Origin: Blastomussa wellsi
Taxonomy: Eukaryota > Cnidaria > Anthozoa > Scleractinia > Plerogyridae
Assembly: GCA_947652115.1 (NCBI GenBank)
Contig: OX393562.1
Span: forward strand, 23,892,113 to 23,956,112
Length of the DNA: 64,000 bases
Direction: 5' to 3'
Within the stretch, counting starts at the first letter, position 1. The number at the start of each line of letters is the position of its first letter. Position numbers and translations under genes: made by a program. Positions 33,802 to 45,989 of this stretch are shown in pieces. Under the pieces are notes generated by a model, which saw only the letters and a list, made by a program, of their open reading frames with translations, ran no database searches and was not told the origin of the DNA.

Positions 33802-35775
33802 TGTCCTAATAAATCGTTCAAGTTAATAAGACTTGTTTGCATCGATCTTGGTGAGCGATATGCGAGCCTCTTTCATGGAAACATCGATCGCTGGTTGAAG
33901 CGAAACTTTTGCTCAAATAAAACGCTCTTTATATCAGTGATTCCTTTTTTCCTAAGACTTCTAACACTAAAAGTATAATTATTCTGAATTATTTAATGCT
34001 TTAATCTGCGATTCAAAAAGTGGTTGATATTGACCGCGAACCCGCATAATTAATGACCACCTGGTAACGGTTTTGATTGACGTGTAACGTATGTGTTTGA
34101 TCGCAAATTCGCGATCAACTCGAAGTTGAACTGAAAATTAAACACGGTAAATACATCTGGCATTAAAAGGAGCCCATGAGCTCATGGGCTCCTGGTATTA
34201 ACAATTTAATATATAAAAACGTTACAACGTATTATGAAAAACTATGTACACGGATTTAGCTTCTATAGTTTAAAATATGCTAACTATTAAAGAAAAGTAA
34301 ACTAAATTAAAGCCTGTTTTACATGAATGCCGTGTCGGAATTAATTAAAAATTTTCGGTTTTAATCCTAACAACACCAAATGTATGCATATGGCGGCTAG
34401 CTCCTGCAGCAAAATGCATGCTCTTATCCAAATGAATGAAAATTTATGGTATTAAAACATTTACAAGTGTTCTTTAGTGTTGCTGAGAAAAAATTGTCTG
34501 TTCCTTTTTTCCAGCACATGATCCATAATTTTTCTCAGCCAGCAATTAGAAGAAACAACAAACGCGCCGAAATTGCACTGAAAACCGTTGAAATCCACTC
34601 TTCTCGACGAGATTCAAGCCTTCGTCGAGTAGTTTCTTCATTCGCCCTTCCGAGTTTTAATAAGCCGACGCAAAATTACTATTTCTTTCAGTGACAACCA
34701 TTTTGCCAGTCAGCAACATTTTCGCTAGAGCTGGGTACCCTTGCATTTTCCAAGAAGTTTATGAAACGCTCTTCTTATTGTCGAGAAGTCAGAAAAAATA
34801 TATAATAATAATTACATGATAGAATATTAATAGAAACATTCAGTAAATAGCGACCTTCGCAGCCGTTTACAGTCTAACTTTTTGTAAAACAATAATCTTC
34901 AATAACAGGTCGGTCTATTTTGATTCGATTTTATAGTATGACACGACAGATAAGTTTGAAGTTTTTATTTATGTCCCTCTTGAAGAAAGCGTACGCTACG
35001 GGATTAATGGCGGAATTTAAAACCAGAATAGGTATTTTGTATTCCATGTCGTTGCATGTTGGTTGGTAATTAAAAAGTATCAAAAAACTGCAACGCAAGA
35101 ATACTCCATAACACAGAAGAAACAAGCCGATCACAATTGCCATCATTATAACTGCAGACCGCTCCTGATGTTTATACAAAACTTGATGGTTGAAACGTAA
35201 CTGTTTTGCCAAGGTGCGGGCAGCTCGGTAGTGCTTATAAACAACAAGTGACATAGATGCAAAGCAAAAGATTAAAACACAACATGGAAGAAACTGTAAA
35301 AGTATTACAACTATCCAAATAATAATGAGATCGAGGGTTGTATTAGAAAGAACCGAATTTAGTATGTGTAACAAAACTACAGCAGCTGAAATTGTCCAAG
35401 ATAAGGCGATCATTCGAATGACGCGGCGTCTCTTCGTGAAAGTCAAGTATTTTAAAGGTTTCACAATGGCAATGTAGCGATCCAGTACTAAACTGCACAA
35501 ACTCGCCATCGACGCATGTTCGAACAGCCACCTTATCATGTGAACCCAATCTGACCAGGTTTGGGAGTTGCAGCCAGATGACATCTCGCAGATGAACAAT
35601 GCAGGAACAACGCTCAACCCAACACAGAAATCCGCTACTGCAAGTGAAACGACAAACGCGTTGGTTTTGGTGTGAAGCTGACGTTTGCTGCAAACAAGGA
35701 AGATAACAAATCCATTGCCAATTATCGTCAGGATGGAAAGAGACCAAGCGAGAATCCAAAACCAGGCTTTCATTT
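33802..35775. repeat. Segmental duplication, copy 2 (GPCR cassette)
   Basis: Direct repeat of 24352-26345, 9.4 kb away. Indels include loss of about 15 and 20 bp near 33833-33870 and gain of about 20 bp near 34340. The left boundary lies at the point where the 24.1 kb inverted-repeat arm ends; the right boundary is about 12 bp upstream of the GPCR start codon. Confidence 0.95.
34931..35773 (-). CDS. Class A (rhodopsin-like) GPCR, orphan, copy 2
   Basis: A single-exon 280 aa receptor, the same protein as at 25499-26341 with six substitutions: T3A, I64M, two in LLHILNSVLSN, F to L in VVILLQF, and I to L in SMSLVVYK. All changes are conservative or lie outside signature motifs; G19-N20, D48, the DRY box and NPVAY are intact. 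Both copies keep an open frame, so both may be functional and recently duplicated. The sequence upstream of the ATG differs completely from copy 1, so the two may have different promoters. Ligand unknown. Confidence 0.92.
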   Translation of the reverse strand: MKAWFWILAWSLSILTIIGNGFVIFLVCSKRQLHTKTNAFVVSLAVADFCVGLSVVPALFICEMSSGCNSQTWSDWVHMIRWLFEHASMASLCSLVLDRYIAIVKPLKYLTFTKRRRVIRMIALSWTISAAVVLLHILNSVLSNTTLDLIIIWIVVILLQFLPCCVLIFCFASMSLVVYKHYRAARTLAKQLRFNHQVLYKHQERSAVIMMAIVIGLFLLCYGVFLRCSFLILFNYQPTCNDMEYKIPILVLNSAINPVAYAFFKRDINKNFKLICRVIL

Positions 35776-36960
35776 TTCAGTTGCTGTTATTTCATGATCC
35801 TCTGATGAATAAATATTTAATGCTGTTAGTATGTTTTTTTTTATAAGACAATTTTTAAATTCTGTTGATTGACATATTGAATTAAAATAATAGCACTTTC
35901 CCTCAAAGCAGCTTTTGGAGTCCATTGCCAGGTTTTTAGCATTGGAGACGAATATTTCTTATTTTTATGACTTTATCTAGTAGAATTAACAAACGTGAAA
36001 TATTTCAATGCAATGTTCCACTTGATTTAACTGGTAAACTTCGTCAGTAGATTGGTTAAATGGTGAATAAAATTAAAAAGTACCCGTCTGAGTTGAAAAT
36101 ATGATGTAAATAACATGCCAATGAAGACAGGTGAACAACCGAGAACGGGATGTCTCAACAAAGATCAGACCGTCAACGGAGAATCATTTTGAACCAAATT
36201 CAGGTCTAATAGGCACTTAAAAAAACTAGAAACAAAAAAAAAACTTAGCCGACAAACACATTTAAGGCACGAAAACTAGTGTTTTATGGCTACACAAATT
36301 GGATCAAATTTAATTAACTTTTTTATACATAAGAGTCGAATAATTTAACCGGCTTTTATCGAGTGACAGTGTTGATAGCTGTTTGACGGCGATAAAGCAT
36401 TGTTTTATGTTTCTCTCTTTTTTTAATTTATACTTCACAAGACTACGGTGCAAAGCAAATGCGTATAAACACAAAAAAGAAAGAACCGAAATTAAAATAC
36501 GTCGTAAGCTAGAAATGTTTATTCGATTAAACGCAGCACAAGCATATGAGAGCAACGATATTAGCACATCCTTTAAAACCTATTGTAGAGGTTGAAACGA
36601 AGTAAACTCAGCAAAATACACTGCGCCCAATGAAAATATTCTAGAGTATTCTAGCCTCGAATATGTCATTGTGATGCCAGAGAATCCTAGAGTACAGGAG
36701 GGGGGTGAATAGGGGTACGGGAATCCGCCAATCCGTGCTATTTTTTGGACAAATTCGTCAATCCGCCACTAGTTTCGTATCTTCGAACTTGGACACCTAA
36801 CGAAAGCAAACTAGTTTCTGTTTTAAAATGCAATGTTATCGAAGAGTTGTTGAAAGACAAGCATTTTTGTAACTCCCTTTCGTAATTTCAACTTACCTGA
36901 AATGGGAAAAAAAATACTTGCGTGTCATTTTCCATGCATTCCAAGTCCAGTCCAGTATCT
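35776..36960. other. Intergenic, no gene seen
   Basis: AT-rich sequence upstream of GPCR copy 2. Open frames of 70-85 codons on both strands (36310-36595) overlap each other and show no family features. Confidence 0.4.
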
Positions 36961-36970
36961 AAGGCCTCAG

Positions 36971-37486
36971 TTATATGGTCTCGGGTACCCGAGACAACCC
37001 TCCCTCCCGAGACAACTTTACCGAGCGTTTATGTGACAAAATTTGTCTCTGTCAGCCGAGTTAAAGTTGACCCTGTTTGATTATTCATAAAGTACTTTAA
37101 TATTGAACTCACCAGTCACCCTTCTATTTTTGAATTTATTTCTTTTATTCGATCACTGGAGTCCTTGCTGGGTTAAATTCTATTTCTTTAGTGCATTTTT
37201 TTGCTTAAAAACCTGAAATTAGGACTGTACGTGACACTCGGCACGTTCAGAGTTGTCCCGGGTAGGCGAGCTAAAGTGTTTATATGAGAAAAAGTTGTCC
37301 CGCCTGTCAGGGTTACCCTACCTGCCGAGACGAGATAACTCGACTACCCGAGTTGTCTCGCCCACCGAGACAACTCGGGTAGGATCATGTAAACGGTTGG
37401 CGGAGTTTTTCAACGTTTTGGTGAAAAGTTAGCTACCCCAGGGTAACTCGGGGGGAGGGTTGTCTCGGGTACCCGAGACCATATAA
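36971..37486. mobile_element. Inverted-repeat element with TCTCGGGTACCCGAGA termini
   Basis: A perfect 34 bp inverted repeat at the ends (36971-37004 and 37453-37486) contains the palindrome TCTCGGGTACCCGAGA. The interior is packed with shorter permuted copies of GAGACAACTCGGG, GGGTTACCCTACC and GTTGTCCCG. A related but different element lies at 53785-54251. Confidence 0.8.
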
Positions 37487-39266
37487 ACGGGTCCTAATAA
37501 ATCAGTCGCCAGTCTTCCTCGTCTTACCGTGATACAAATCAAATATGTCGGCTTGAGTGATTACCAAACTATGGATGACTTCTTCGCTAAATTCGAAAGA
37601 AACAGCTTTCGATTAAGGAGAAAAAGTAATCTTTTAAATGAATGTTTCTTTATTCAACTTTGTCACGAGGGAGAAGAATATTTCCAAGAAAAGCGGAGTA
37701 TTTCTCATGACGATCGTCCGGAAATAGGGCAACCTGTCCGGGAATAGGGCATCCAACTCGACGAATTCTTTTCGAATTTACGAAGAATCCAAAGAGCTAC
37801 AGGCGATGAAACTTTACGACCTACTTACCAGAAGTGGAAGCTAACTTTTGGCTGAATTTCAGCTTGTTTGTGTTGTTTTGAGGTAAGATATTACGGTTTA
37901 TGCAAAAAGTGTCCGGAAATAGGGCAACATACTGTATTCGAGGCGTACGCTATATATACGTGAAGTACAGTATGCCCCTGGAGTATTCACGAGTATTCAA
38001 TGTTGAATACGTGATGCACACCCGTAGTGTTCAATTTGAATATGGAAAAACAGGCCGGATTCCAATAGGATGTCCCATGTGTATGTCGATCGTCGAATTT
38101 CGAATCATGCGTACTAGAAAACGTCGAAAAATTACAGTATTAGTATACAAGGCGTGTACCGACTCGTATTCGAGCGAATTCTGGCCCGAATATTTGGCTT
38201 TTCGCGCAGTGATATCGGATTTGTGAAAATATTCAGCTCTACTTGAAAACCTTCGCAGCTACGATTTTAATTTTGCCGACTTTACTTCGTTCTCCTCGGC
38301 AATGCGCAAACTGTGCATGGGTGTCCTGACTGATCTTTGTATGGGCGATATCCTTCCCAGGATAACAACAACGTAACAACAACAAAAATAATATAACGGC
38401 CGGGGATATAATAGATACCGCCAGTCGGTTCCGCCCTCAAGCTTAACGCTGAATGGCAGTTAATTCTTGTTTATGAGAGACATTAACGAGATTAATGAAC
38501 GTATATCTCTTTTTTTTCAAAAATGCTGCTAATCTCGCAGTTAATCATGTTATGAATGATTATTATTTATGAGCATTGCAAGTTTGCGGTATTATCGCAG
38601 ACGTGGGTCCAGTCGCAACACAAGAGGTGACGTCAGCAGAATAAGCATGGATATCGAATATTATGTGTCTTTTATGTCATGGGCTCGATCCATCACAGTT
38701 GGTAGCATTACCAACACCTTCTCTTTTTCACATTATTACCATAAAAGGAAACTCTGCCACAATTTTGTCACAAGTAACCAGTTACTTAGGGCGCCATTTT
38801 TTAAGAGTCGTCCTATTAGTATTTTTGTTCTAGAAAAGAATAGAAAAAGTAGCAGTGACTGCTTGTAAAGTATGATTTAAGTATCCGTTTTGCCTGGTAT
38901 GCACCTTAAACAAAAGGAGAAAACCAGTTTATACAGGCTGCATGCTTAAAGTTCCACAGTGTGCATGTGTCATTCATCTTTAATATCTAGAAACTTGATG
39001 TGATAAGCAGAACAACTGGAGATAAATATTTATCAAAAAATTCGAGATCAATCTTATTGACACGTGCGTGCGACCCCCGAGTTGTTGAGTGTTGAGGATG
39101 TGCTCCTCACGCATCGAGTTTGGCAATGATGATAAATGATGATAAATACGTCCTGACCTGTGGAGTGTGTATTTGGACCTTTGAATCCGTGATAGTCAGT
39201 TTCACAGTCCAAGCAGAAACTCATAAATTTGAAGTTCAGGTCGAACTAATCTACCGATTTAGAACG
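37487..39266. other. Intergenic region upstream of the first furin-repeat gene
   Basis: Contains three copies of GTCCGG(A/G)AATAGGGCA (37718, 37736, 37909). Frames at 37529 and 37900 include these copies and are not convincing genes. The promoter of the downstream gene should lie near 39000-39266 but no motif stands out. Confidence 0.4.
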
Positions 39267-42200
39267 ATGAAGAAGATTTTGCTTGTTATTTTGTTGCTGG
39301 TCGTTGTTCTCACTGTCAGCGCTAGACGATCCAGGAGATCATGGAAGCAGGGGCCAAGGAAACCGAAGGGTAAGCGCAGACATTTTAAACCAGCCATGAT
39401 CACAAGTGAATTGGCGCACTTTCAGGATTGCGTAGAAGCTTTACTTCAGTACGCCACCTGTTCAATCACGGCAGAACATTATTGTTAAGAATCGGGATCC
39501 TTTCACAGTTCACGCGCACCCCTTCGGATTAAGGAAATACGCGAAATCTAAGAAGAAGAAAGCCAAATGCTTAAGGACTGACGAATCCTTTTCTTTTTGG
39601 AAGGCCTGGGATACTCCCTTATATTGGCCATACGGGGGCGTGCTGCTGGACAGGGTATGGTTTTTGACTCCTCGGTCCTGAACAGGGTATATAATTCAAG
39701 CGAGTATGGCTTCAAGACTCTCGTCGAATTTTAAGCATATCCGAAATCTGAAACATTCATCAGTATTTATTTAGCCGGTTATCAGTCAACATTAGATCAT
39801 TTTCAAAACTAGTTATTAGCGTTATAGAAAAGAAAATACGTTTCCCTTTGACCGGGTTGGGAATACAAGAAGTACTCAGAGATAATATTTCAGTTATTTT
39901 TATTCTATTTAATGGTTTCGATGGCAGGAAATACTATATATCAAGTCTCAGCCAGGACTGAGGCACGAATGTCTATTTTGAGGCAATACAAAGAATGATT
40001 TCAATCATTCAGCGCTAAAGGAAATCAATCACTGAACCACTCAATGAATCAATCTTTGTTTGCCCCATATATTGGCTCATTAATTTACTGCACAATAATT
40101 TTGTTGAGGCTAAAATTATCCCAAATTTTAAGAACGTATTAAGGACATTCCTTGACCTTTTTCTGCGTTTTTGCTACAAAATCTGGTAAATTTATAATAC
40201 GTTGCGCAACACTATGTTCAATGAATTTTTTAAAGCCAAATTTGGCCAGTGTTAGTTGGCGCGACATATTGTAAGTTGCATCAGAGAAAGTCGCGCAAGT
40301 ATATGTAAGCAAGTTCATACCATATCATCACAGAACCCATATCACAGCAAACAGATGCACTTTGATAGGTTTCCTGATTTATGTAAATTTATATCGTAAG
40401 TTTTCAGCCTCAAATAGCAAAAAAATTTTCAATTTTTTTCCTGTTTGATCCCTTTAATTTGAGGAAAACATTGGTTCCTCAAGGTCAGCCTCAGTACCAA
40501 AATTAGACGTACTTATATAAAAATAGAGTGTATATATAATAAAGCAGGAGCTTCCAACAAACCCTGTTGGGCTTACAAGGAGAGCTCCTGTTGCAACCAC
40601 TTGATGTTTAGCGAAAGACTTGTATTTTGTAATTGTATCTTATGTTTTAGTCCTTTTACCAAGATGGTGTCAGGTAGCAAATTGTAAGACATGCCATTCC
40701 AAGCCGTATTTGTGTGACGAGTGCGGGTTATGTCAGGGTTAAAGTACGTCTGGGGTATGCTTGTGTTAAGAAGCTATTTGTTCGTTCGTTCGTTCGATTG
40801 TATGTTCATTTATTGACTTTCACTTAGTCTGTATAATGGCTGCAAAGGTGTGAATGATTTTAAAGACTTTTTTAAAATAAGATAGCCTGTCTGATTTTAG
40901 ACATTCATGGTTTGCTAGTTCTTTCAAGAATTAATAAAACAAAATGTTGCTGGGGCATGATGTAGCTTTCGGGATGCAAATGAGAAACAATTTTGAATGA
41001 CCTGTCTTGAATGACCTGTCTATGTATTATTATTAACACAAGTTTCTTTTTCTCTCTTACTCAGTGTGCACCCAGAACTGTAAGACATGCCGAAATAGCT
41101 TTTCCTGCTCCGTATGTGAAAATGGTTATGCACTCTACAAAGTATTCGCTTGGATGGGGTCAGGTCGCTGTCTTAATAAGTGTCCCAGTGGATATAAAAC
41201 AGAGGTAAACTTCATGGGTGGAAACAAGTGTGTCAAGCGTAAGTATCTGAGCTAGTGATTCAAAAACAAAGATTCGTTTAAGGTTGATTTGATTAAGCTT
41301 TTAGCAATTAGCGTTGAATCGAGCCTCGTTTGGAATGGAAGACATGATGGAAGAGGTAATCTAAGCAGGCTTGGCTGTCAAACAATACTAAGGGCTTGGA
41401 CTCCGGGGAGTCTCTCTCTATTAAAAAAAGAAAACAGTATTCCCCCTGTTCCTATTCAATTCGGTTTCAAGGATGAGATCAATAGGGAATTAACATGACT
41501 TTTTGAGGGATTATTGTTTATTGGCCCGCGTAGTATCATTTGCGGCCCGAGCGCGATCGTCAGTGTAAAATTCCCGCAGTACTTCAATCAATTGAACGAC
41601 GTTTCACTTCTTGTAAAGACGACAAGAACTTGCTTTCTTTGTTTCTTCTGGATCGTGCTCTTGCTTCTAGCCTATCTTCAAGTCTAAATCCGAATTTTTT
41701 TGTCTGCATTCTTCCCATTTATAACAAGTAGACGATTTTTCTCTCTGAAAACTATGCGTTTTGTGTGAAACTGAACTTCAAAGCTTGCTGTTTGCTCGTA
41801 CGCACCTCAACGGTCTGAACGTAATCTGATTCGTTTAGTTCATCGCGTGAACCAATCGGCTTCAGGGCCGTTGCGGCCCGCACAACGTGTGTTTTGACGA
41901 TCAGTTTGGCCAAGTATATGGATAATAATAAAAGGTTTAATATGCAGTTGAAGCTAAACTACAAGCAGTCCCTTTTTCTTAGTCCGTCGAGTGCGGAGCG
42001 AAAACATGCGCGCGTCTCCCAGGTTTCGCGCGGCCATGTTTTCGCTCCGCAATCGACGGACTAAGAAAAAAGGGACTGCTCGTAGTCTAGTTGAACGTTA
42101 CGTTAGAAAGCCGCGTGTCATGTCAGGGAGGGGGGAGGGGTACGCATCCCTGCCCCCTCCCTCTAGATCCGCCTCTGTTACGTGTAATCTTGCGACAGTC

Positions 42201-44851
42201 TCTGGTATTTCTCGAAGAATGTATTGTCAGCGTTTTACAAGAATACCAAATCTTGGAATCCGTATTTAAAAGACAAACTTGAGAAAATGAAATATGAAAT
42301 GACTCGCTAATTCAGACTTTGGACAAATACAATTTGGAAGACCTGACTTTTCCTGTCTACCCCCCAACAAGATGTGTTCATTGCTCGACCTTTAGAGGTC
42401 TGTATATTGCAGATAACATTAATCTCGAGAAAACCGAATAGAAAATTTCATGCAGTCCTCTTGTAAATGTAGTATTTATCTGTAATTGCTAAAATTCCTC
42501 CGTTTACTTGATTTTCTTCCACAGAGTGCACCTCAAATTGCGAGAAATGTCGGGGTAGGTCTTGTTATGCATGCGAACGTGGATATGCGATTTACAAAAG
42601 CTTTGGAGGATGGGGTAATGCGCGCTGTGTTCAGAAATGCCCAAGAGGATATAAAACAGAGGTGAACCCCAGCGGTGGAAACAAATGTGTTAAGCGTAAG
42701 TTCCTAAGATCGTTTCCATTTACCCTTAGACAAAAATCGTTCGTTGCCAAGCGCTGTCTCTGCGCGTGTTGCGAGCCCCAAATTTGTCAACATGTTTCTT
42801 GAGATGGAGACGAAGACCCGGGTCGAATCTTTGATCTATTGTTACTCATGCATGCATGTGAGGCCCAGGATAAGGGGAACAATCAGCGAAAGAAAATAGG
42901 AAAGACAGAGTGTAATAAAAGAGTAGCCTGTGATCAAACCACTTCGGAACAATCGCTGACGTTCTTACATGGTTGGGACTAATTGAGTAACCACTACTTC
43001 TTACAGCTACCCGATAGGGCCAGACCACATAGGATTATGAAGTCATTCAACTGTATTTTTTAAGGAAAGAAAATATGATGCTGAAAGACACGCATTGTTT
43101 CTGTTTCATTGGTGTAAATGTTAACAAATCACTCAGATTTTCCAAATAATTTACAAATCGTCTTGCACTATTTGACCTAAATTTTAATAATTATTGCATT
43201 TAGAGTGCACCCCAAACTGCAAGAAATGCCAAAATGGCTTCACCTGCTCTGTATGTGAACATGGATATGCGCTTCACAAAGGAATCACCGGACTGGGGAT
43301 GGCGCGCTGCACGAATAAATGTCCCAAAGGATACAAAACAGAGGCGAATAGCATGGGTGGAAACAAGTGTGTCAAAGGTAGGTACCTATAAGAGCTTATA
43401 AAACCCGCCAGACTCCTCTAGACAATAGATATCAATATTATTAAGTAATTTTAGAAACTGCCTTAGTTAGTTACCCACTCACAGTTTTGTAATAAAACCA
43501 ATAAAACAAAGTTCTTTCGTTGTTCTTTAAATACAACATCTCAGACAGGACAGACAGGATGTCCGTACCCGCTCTAGATGTCCTTTCCACATAATTTTCC
43601 AATAAAAAGAAACACATTACAGCCGATTTCAATGCAGTGTACAGACTTGGCTTTTCAAAACATCAGTCGCCCAAGTGAACTAATGATAAATATACACAGA
43701 AGACTTGAAATTGAAGTTTACCTCTCTCTGAACTTTTAAAAAAGACTTTGTTATCTAAAAAAATAAATTTGACTAAATTTGTGAACTTATTTGTGGCCAC
43801 TTTTGCGATCGCAGTAGACGAATGATCGACGGGCGAACGATCTTTTGAAAATCCTGGTCTACACACTATACAGAAACGACTGTAATCTAATGTACATTTT
43901 TTGCATTTTATTGGTTTAGATTGCCTGGTGAAGTACTGCGAGTCCTGTCCTATCACGTGGGTCCCACAGAATAAGTGTACGAAGTGCAACCCTGGATTTT
44001 ACAAGCTTTCCGTTGGCAAGCTATGGCAGTCGCACGACTTCTGCTTCTCTCACTGTCCAGCAGGATATGTTCCAAAGACTGTGGAGGGTATTGCTGAATG
44101 CCAACAAAGTACGAAAACCAGTTATACACTGGGCCTGTGCTTAAAAAAATAAATTTTGTTTGATTTATCGGAGTATAATTCATTTCCGACTTTTTCTGAC
44201 AGACTTTCGAATATAGCTGTCTGTTATCGGCTCGGTATTCGAGTGAGAACGAAGCACGAACGCTAAACCGCTGGGAGCGATATGGAGCAACCATACTCCA
44301 TGTTCAAAATGTAGAAATGATAGTCCAATCTGGCATTTTTCATTTTCATTGTTATTTTTTCTAAAATTGGCCTGGCCATGTACCATCCTTATTGTTAACA
44401 TTCCGCGATTTAAGTAGTAGCCTCTATTAAAACTATCAACCTTTTCTGAAGTACAGACACATATACGTAAAGGCGTTCACCGGCCAAAAAAAACACTTTT
44501 TTACAAAAGACAAAACTTCTTTATTTAAAACAACACAGGCTGGTAAAGCTGTTTTGTCGCCATTTGCGCAACCGTCCCCTGCCCCTTCCCTCTCCCGAGT
44601 ACAGTAATTTGATTTGAACTAAGATCTGAATAATAATTGGACGTAACTGTGATTACTTCCCTTCAGAGCCTGAAACCATGACAGAGGAACCCACCAGTGA
44701 ACCTGAATGGACGACCCCCGAGCCAGAGCCGATGACATCAGAAGAGCCTACGACTGAACCCGACGGCTATTCGACTCAAGATCCAACAAACGCCACTGAA
44801 CCAATGACAGAGCCCGAACCGACGACTATATTTACAGACTTTTGGCCATAG
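39267..44851 (+). CDS. Secreted cysteine-rich protein with four furin-like (R-spondin-type) repeats, six exons
   Basis: Exons 39267-39369, 41065-41238, 42525-42695, 43204-43377, 43920-44108 and 44667-44851 total 996 nt, 331 aa. All introns are GT-AG and phase 1. Exon 1 encodes a signal peptide (MKKILLVILLLVVVLTVSA) and a basic segment (RRSRRSWKQGPRKPK). Exons 2-4 each encode one repeat, e.g. VCTQNCKTCRNSFSCSVCEN, GYALYKVFAWMG, RCLNKCPSGYKTEV, MGGNKCVK, with spacing C-x3-C-x2-C-x5-C-x2-C as in R-spondin furin-like domains. Exon 5 is a diverged repeat (DCLVKYCESCPITW). Exon 6 is an acidic Pro/Thr/Glu-rich tail (EPTSEPEWTTPEPEPM) ending FTDFWP, probably O-glycosylated. No thrombospondin domain is seen. 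Two overlapping AATAAA signals follow at 44901-44910. Start chosen at the ATG that begins the signal peptide; the frame is open upstream but without a signal. It may modulate Wnt/LGR-type signalling or be a structural or mucus protein; this is inference. Confidence 0.85.
39370..41064. other. First intron of the first furin-repeat gene
   Basis: A 1.7 kb intron with dispersed repeats: CGTGCTGCTGGACAGGGTAT-type sequence at 39640-39700, related to 46030-46090, and a block at 40140-40430. No nested gene recognised. Confidence 0.45.
41946..42095. mobile_element. MITE with about 50 bp arms in an intron of the first furin-repeat gene
   Basis: Arms at 41946-42008 (CAGTCCCTTTTTCTTAGTCC, TGCGGAGCGAAAACATG) and 42034-42095 (CATGTTTTCGCTCCGCAA, GGACTAAGAAAAAAGGGACT) pair over a 25 bp GC-rich loop. 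A fragment of another MITE (GATCCGCC end) follows at 42112-42180. Confidence 0.88.
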
Positions 44852-44900
44852 TCGTTTAGCACGGTTTTTGTGACGCTTTCCTTTTTTTCTTCTCTTTTTT

Positions 44901-44910
44901 AATAAATAAA
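44901..44910 (+). terminator. Polyadenylation signals of the first furin-repeat gene
   Basis: AATAAATAAA gives two overlapping AATAAA hexamers 50 bp after the stop codon. Confidence 0.75.
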
Positions 44911-45186
44911 GCTTAAAGGGCTATTGTCACGATATAAATGCGCATACAGAGCCTTAATTCGTACCCTAATCCCCTGAGGCGCGGCGAAGTAAGTGTGTCT
45001 ATACCAGTTGCCTAGCAACACTTACTCATCATAGTCGAAATATTCAATTTACGAGAGCCTAAGATGGGGGGAGGGGGAGTCTGCATAACAGCTGAGTTAA
45101 AAATTTTTGCCAAAAATACCGAGCGTGTAAAGTTCAACCCAAAAAGATACGTCGGACCCCCCATCATGTATACTTCGAGTACCCCG

Positions 45187-45201
45187 CCCCCCCCCCCCCC
45201 C
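45187..45201. repeat. Poly-C tract
   Basis: Fifteen or so C residues after CCCCG, at the edge of a repeat-derived segment (45055-45205). Confidence 0.85.
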
Positions 45202-45224
45202 ATTTCTTGACTACAGCAATTCTT

Positions 45225-45495
45225 GGTTTTCACGTTACGTCATAACTTGTTTAAAAAATATTCGCTGGGCCTGCTTAATTTTTATTGTCACCTCGTGAAT
45301 GAAATCCTAAAAATATATCTGTTCACAAGTCTCCAGTATCCTTTATGTTTGAAATACAGCATGTTGAATTTTCGAGATTTCCGACGTACGTGGCTTCACG
45401 ATGGCGCCTTGACAAAGCTGTCGTGCTCAAAGAAAAGGTCTTTTCGCAATTTTTTTTCAGTTTAAACAGTTCAAGTATTAGGAAAGATGTTTATG
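45225..45495 (+). repeat. Dispersed repeat, copy 2
   Basis: CTTGGTTTTCACGTTACGTC through GATGTTTATGTGTA aligns in order with 12100-12390. Confidence 0.6.
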
Positions 45496-45589
45496 TGTAT
45501 ATACACTAGATCGTGAGTAAACAGCAATCGCTTTCATATCAAAAGTGAGAGCCAGATGTTTTCTTTGATTTCCGGCCTCCATGTTGGTG

Positions 45590-45770
45590 CTCATCTGTGT
45601 AGTACACCATTCTTGAGTTATTTGCCGAAGATCTCTCGCAAATTTATAGCCGCTCAGTATGGAAACGTCATCATGATGGGCACCAACATGACTTTTCCAT
45701 ATTGAGCGGTTATAAATTTGCCAGAGATTTTCGGCAAATAACTCAAGAATGGTGTACCGCACAGACTCTG
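45590..45770. repeat. Long hairpin
   Basis: Arms GTACACCATTCTTGAGTTAT, TTGCCGAAGATCTCTCGC, AAATTTATAGCCGCTCA and their near-complements (TGAGCGGTTATAAATTTGCC, GAGATTTTCGGCAAATAACT, CAAGAATGGTGTAC) fold over about 80 bp. The overlapping frames of 124 and 63 codons are products of this repeat. Confidence 0.85.
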
Positions 45771-45989
45771 AGACTTTGATTTGCCAAGAACCAATCTTTC
45801 TGAACCTGTCACCTTTCCTTCCAGTCTTAGAGCTGTCATCAGCAAAACTCACTCAAGAAAATTAGCACGTTCTAGGAACCGGGGCAAGGAGTTACACTTT
45901 CACCTACATACAGGGCAAGGTTTCATTTTTCATGCAAGTAACTATGCCGCGAAGGTTCTTAAACCCTAGTCCTATTTAGGTTAAAGAAA

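Noticed and set aside
39120..39266. N-terminal extension of the first furin-repeat protein
   Set aside because: The frame is open, but only the ATG at 39267 places a signal peptide at the N terminus, as in the paralogue.
45478..45852. 124-codon minus-strand frame
   Set aside because: It spans both arms of a long hairpin; the same words occur in both directions, so it is a repeat product.
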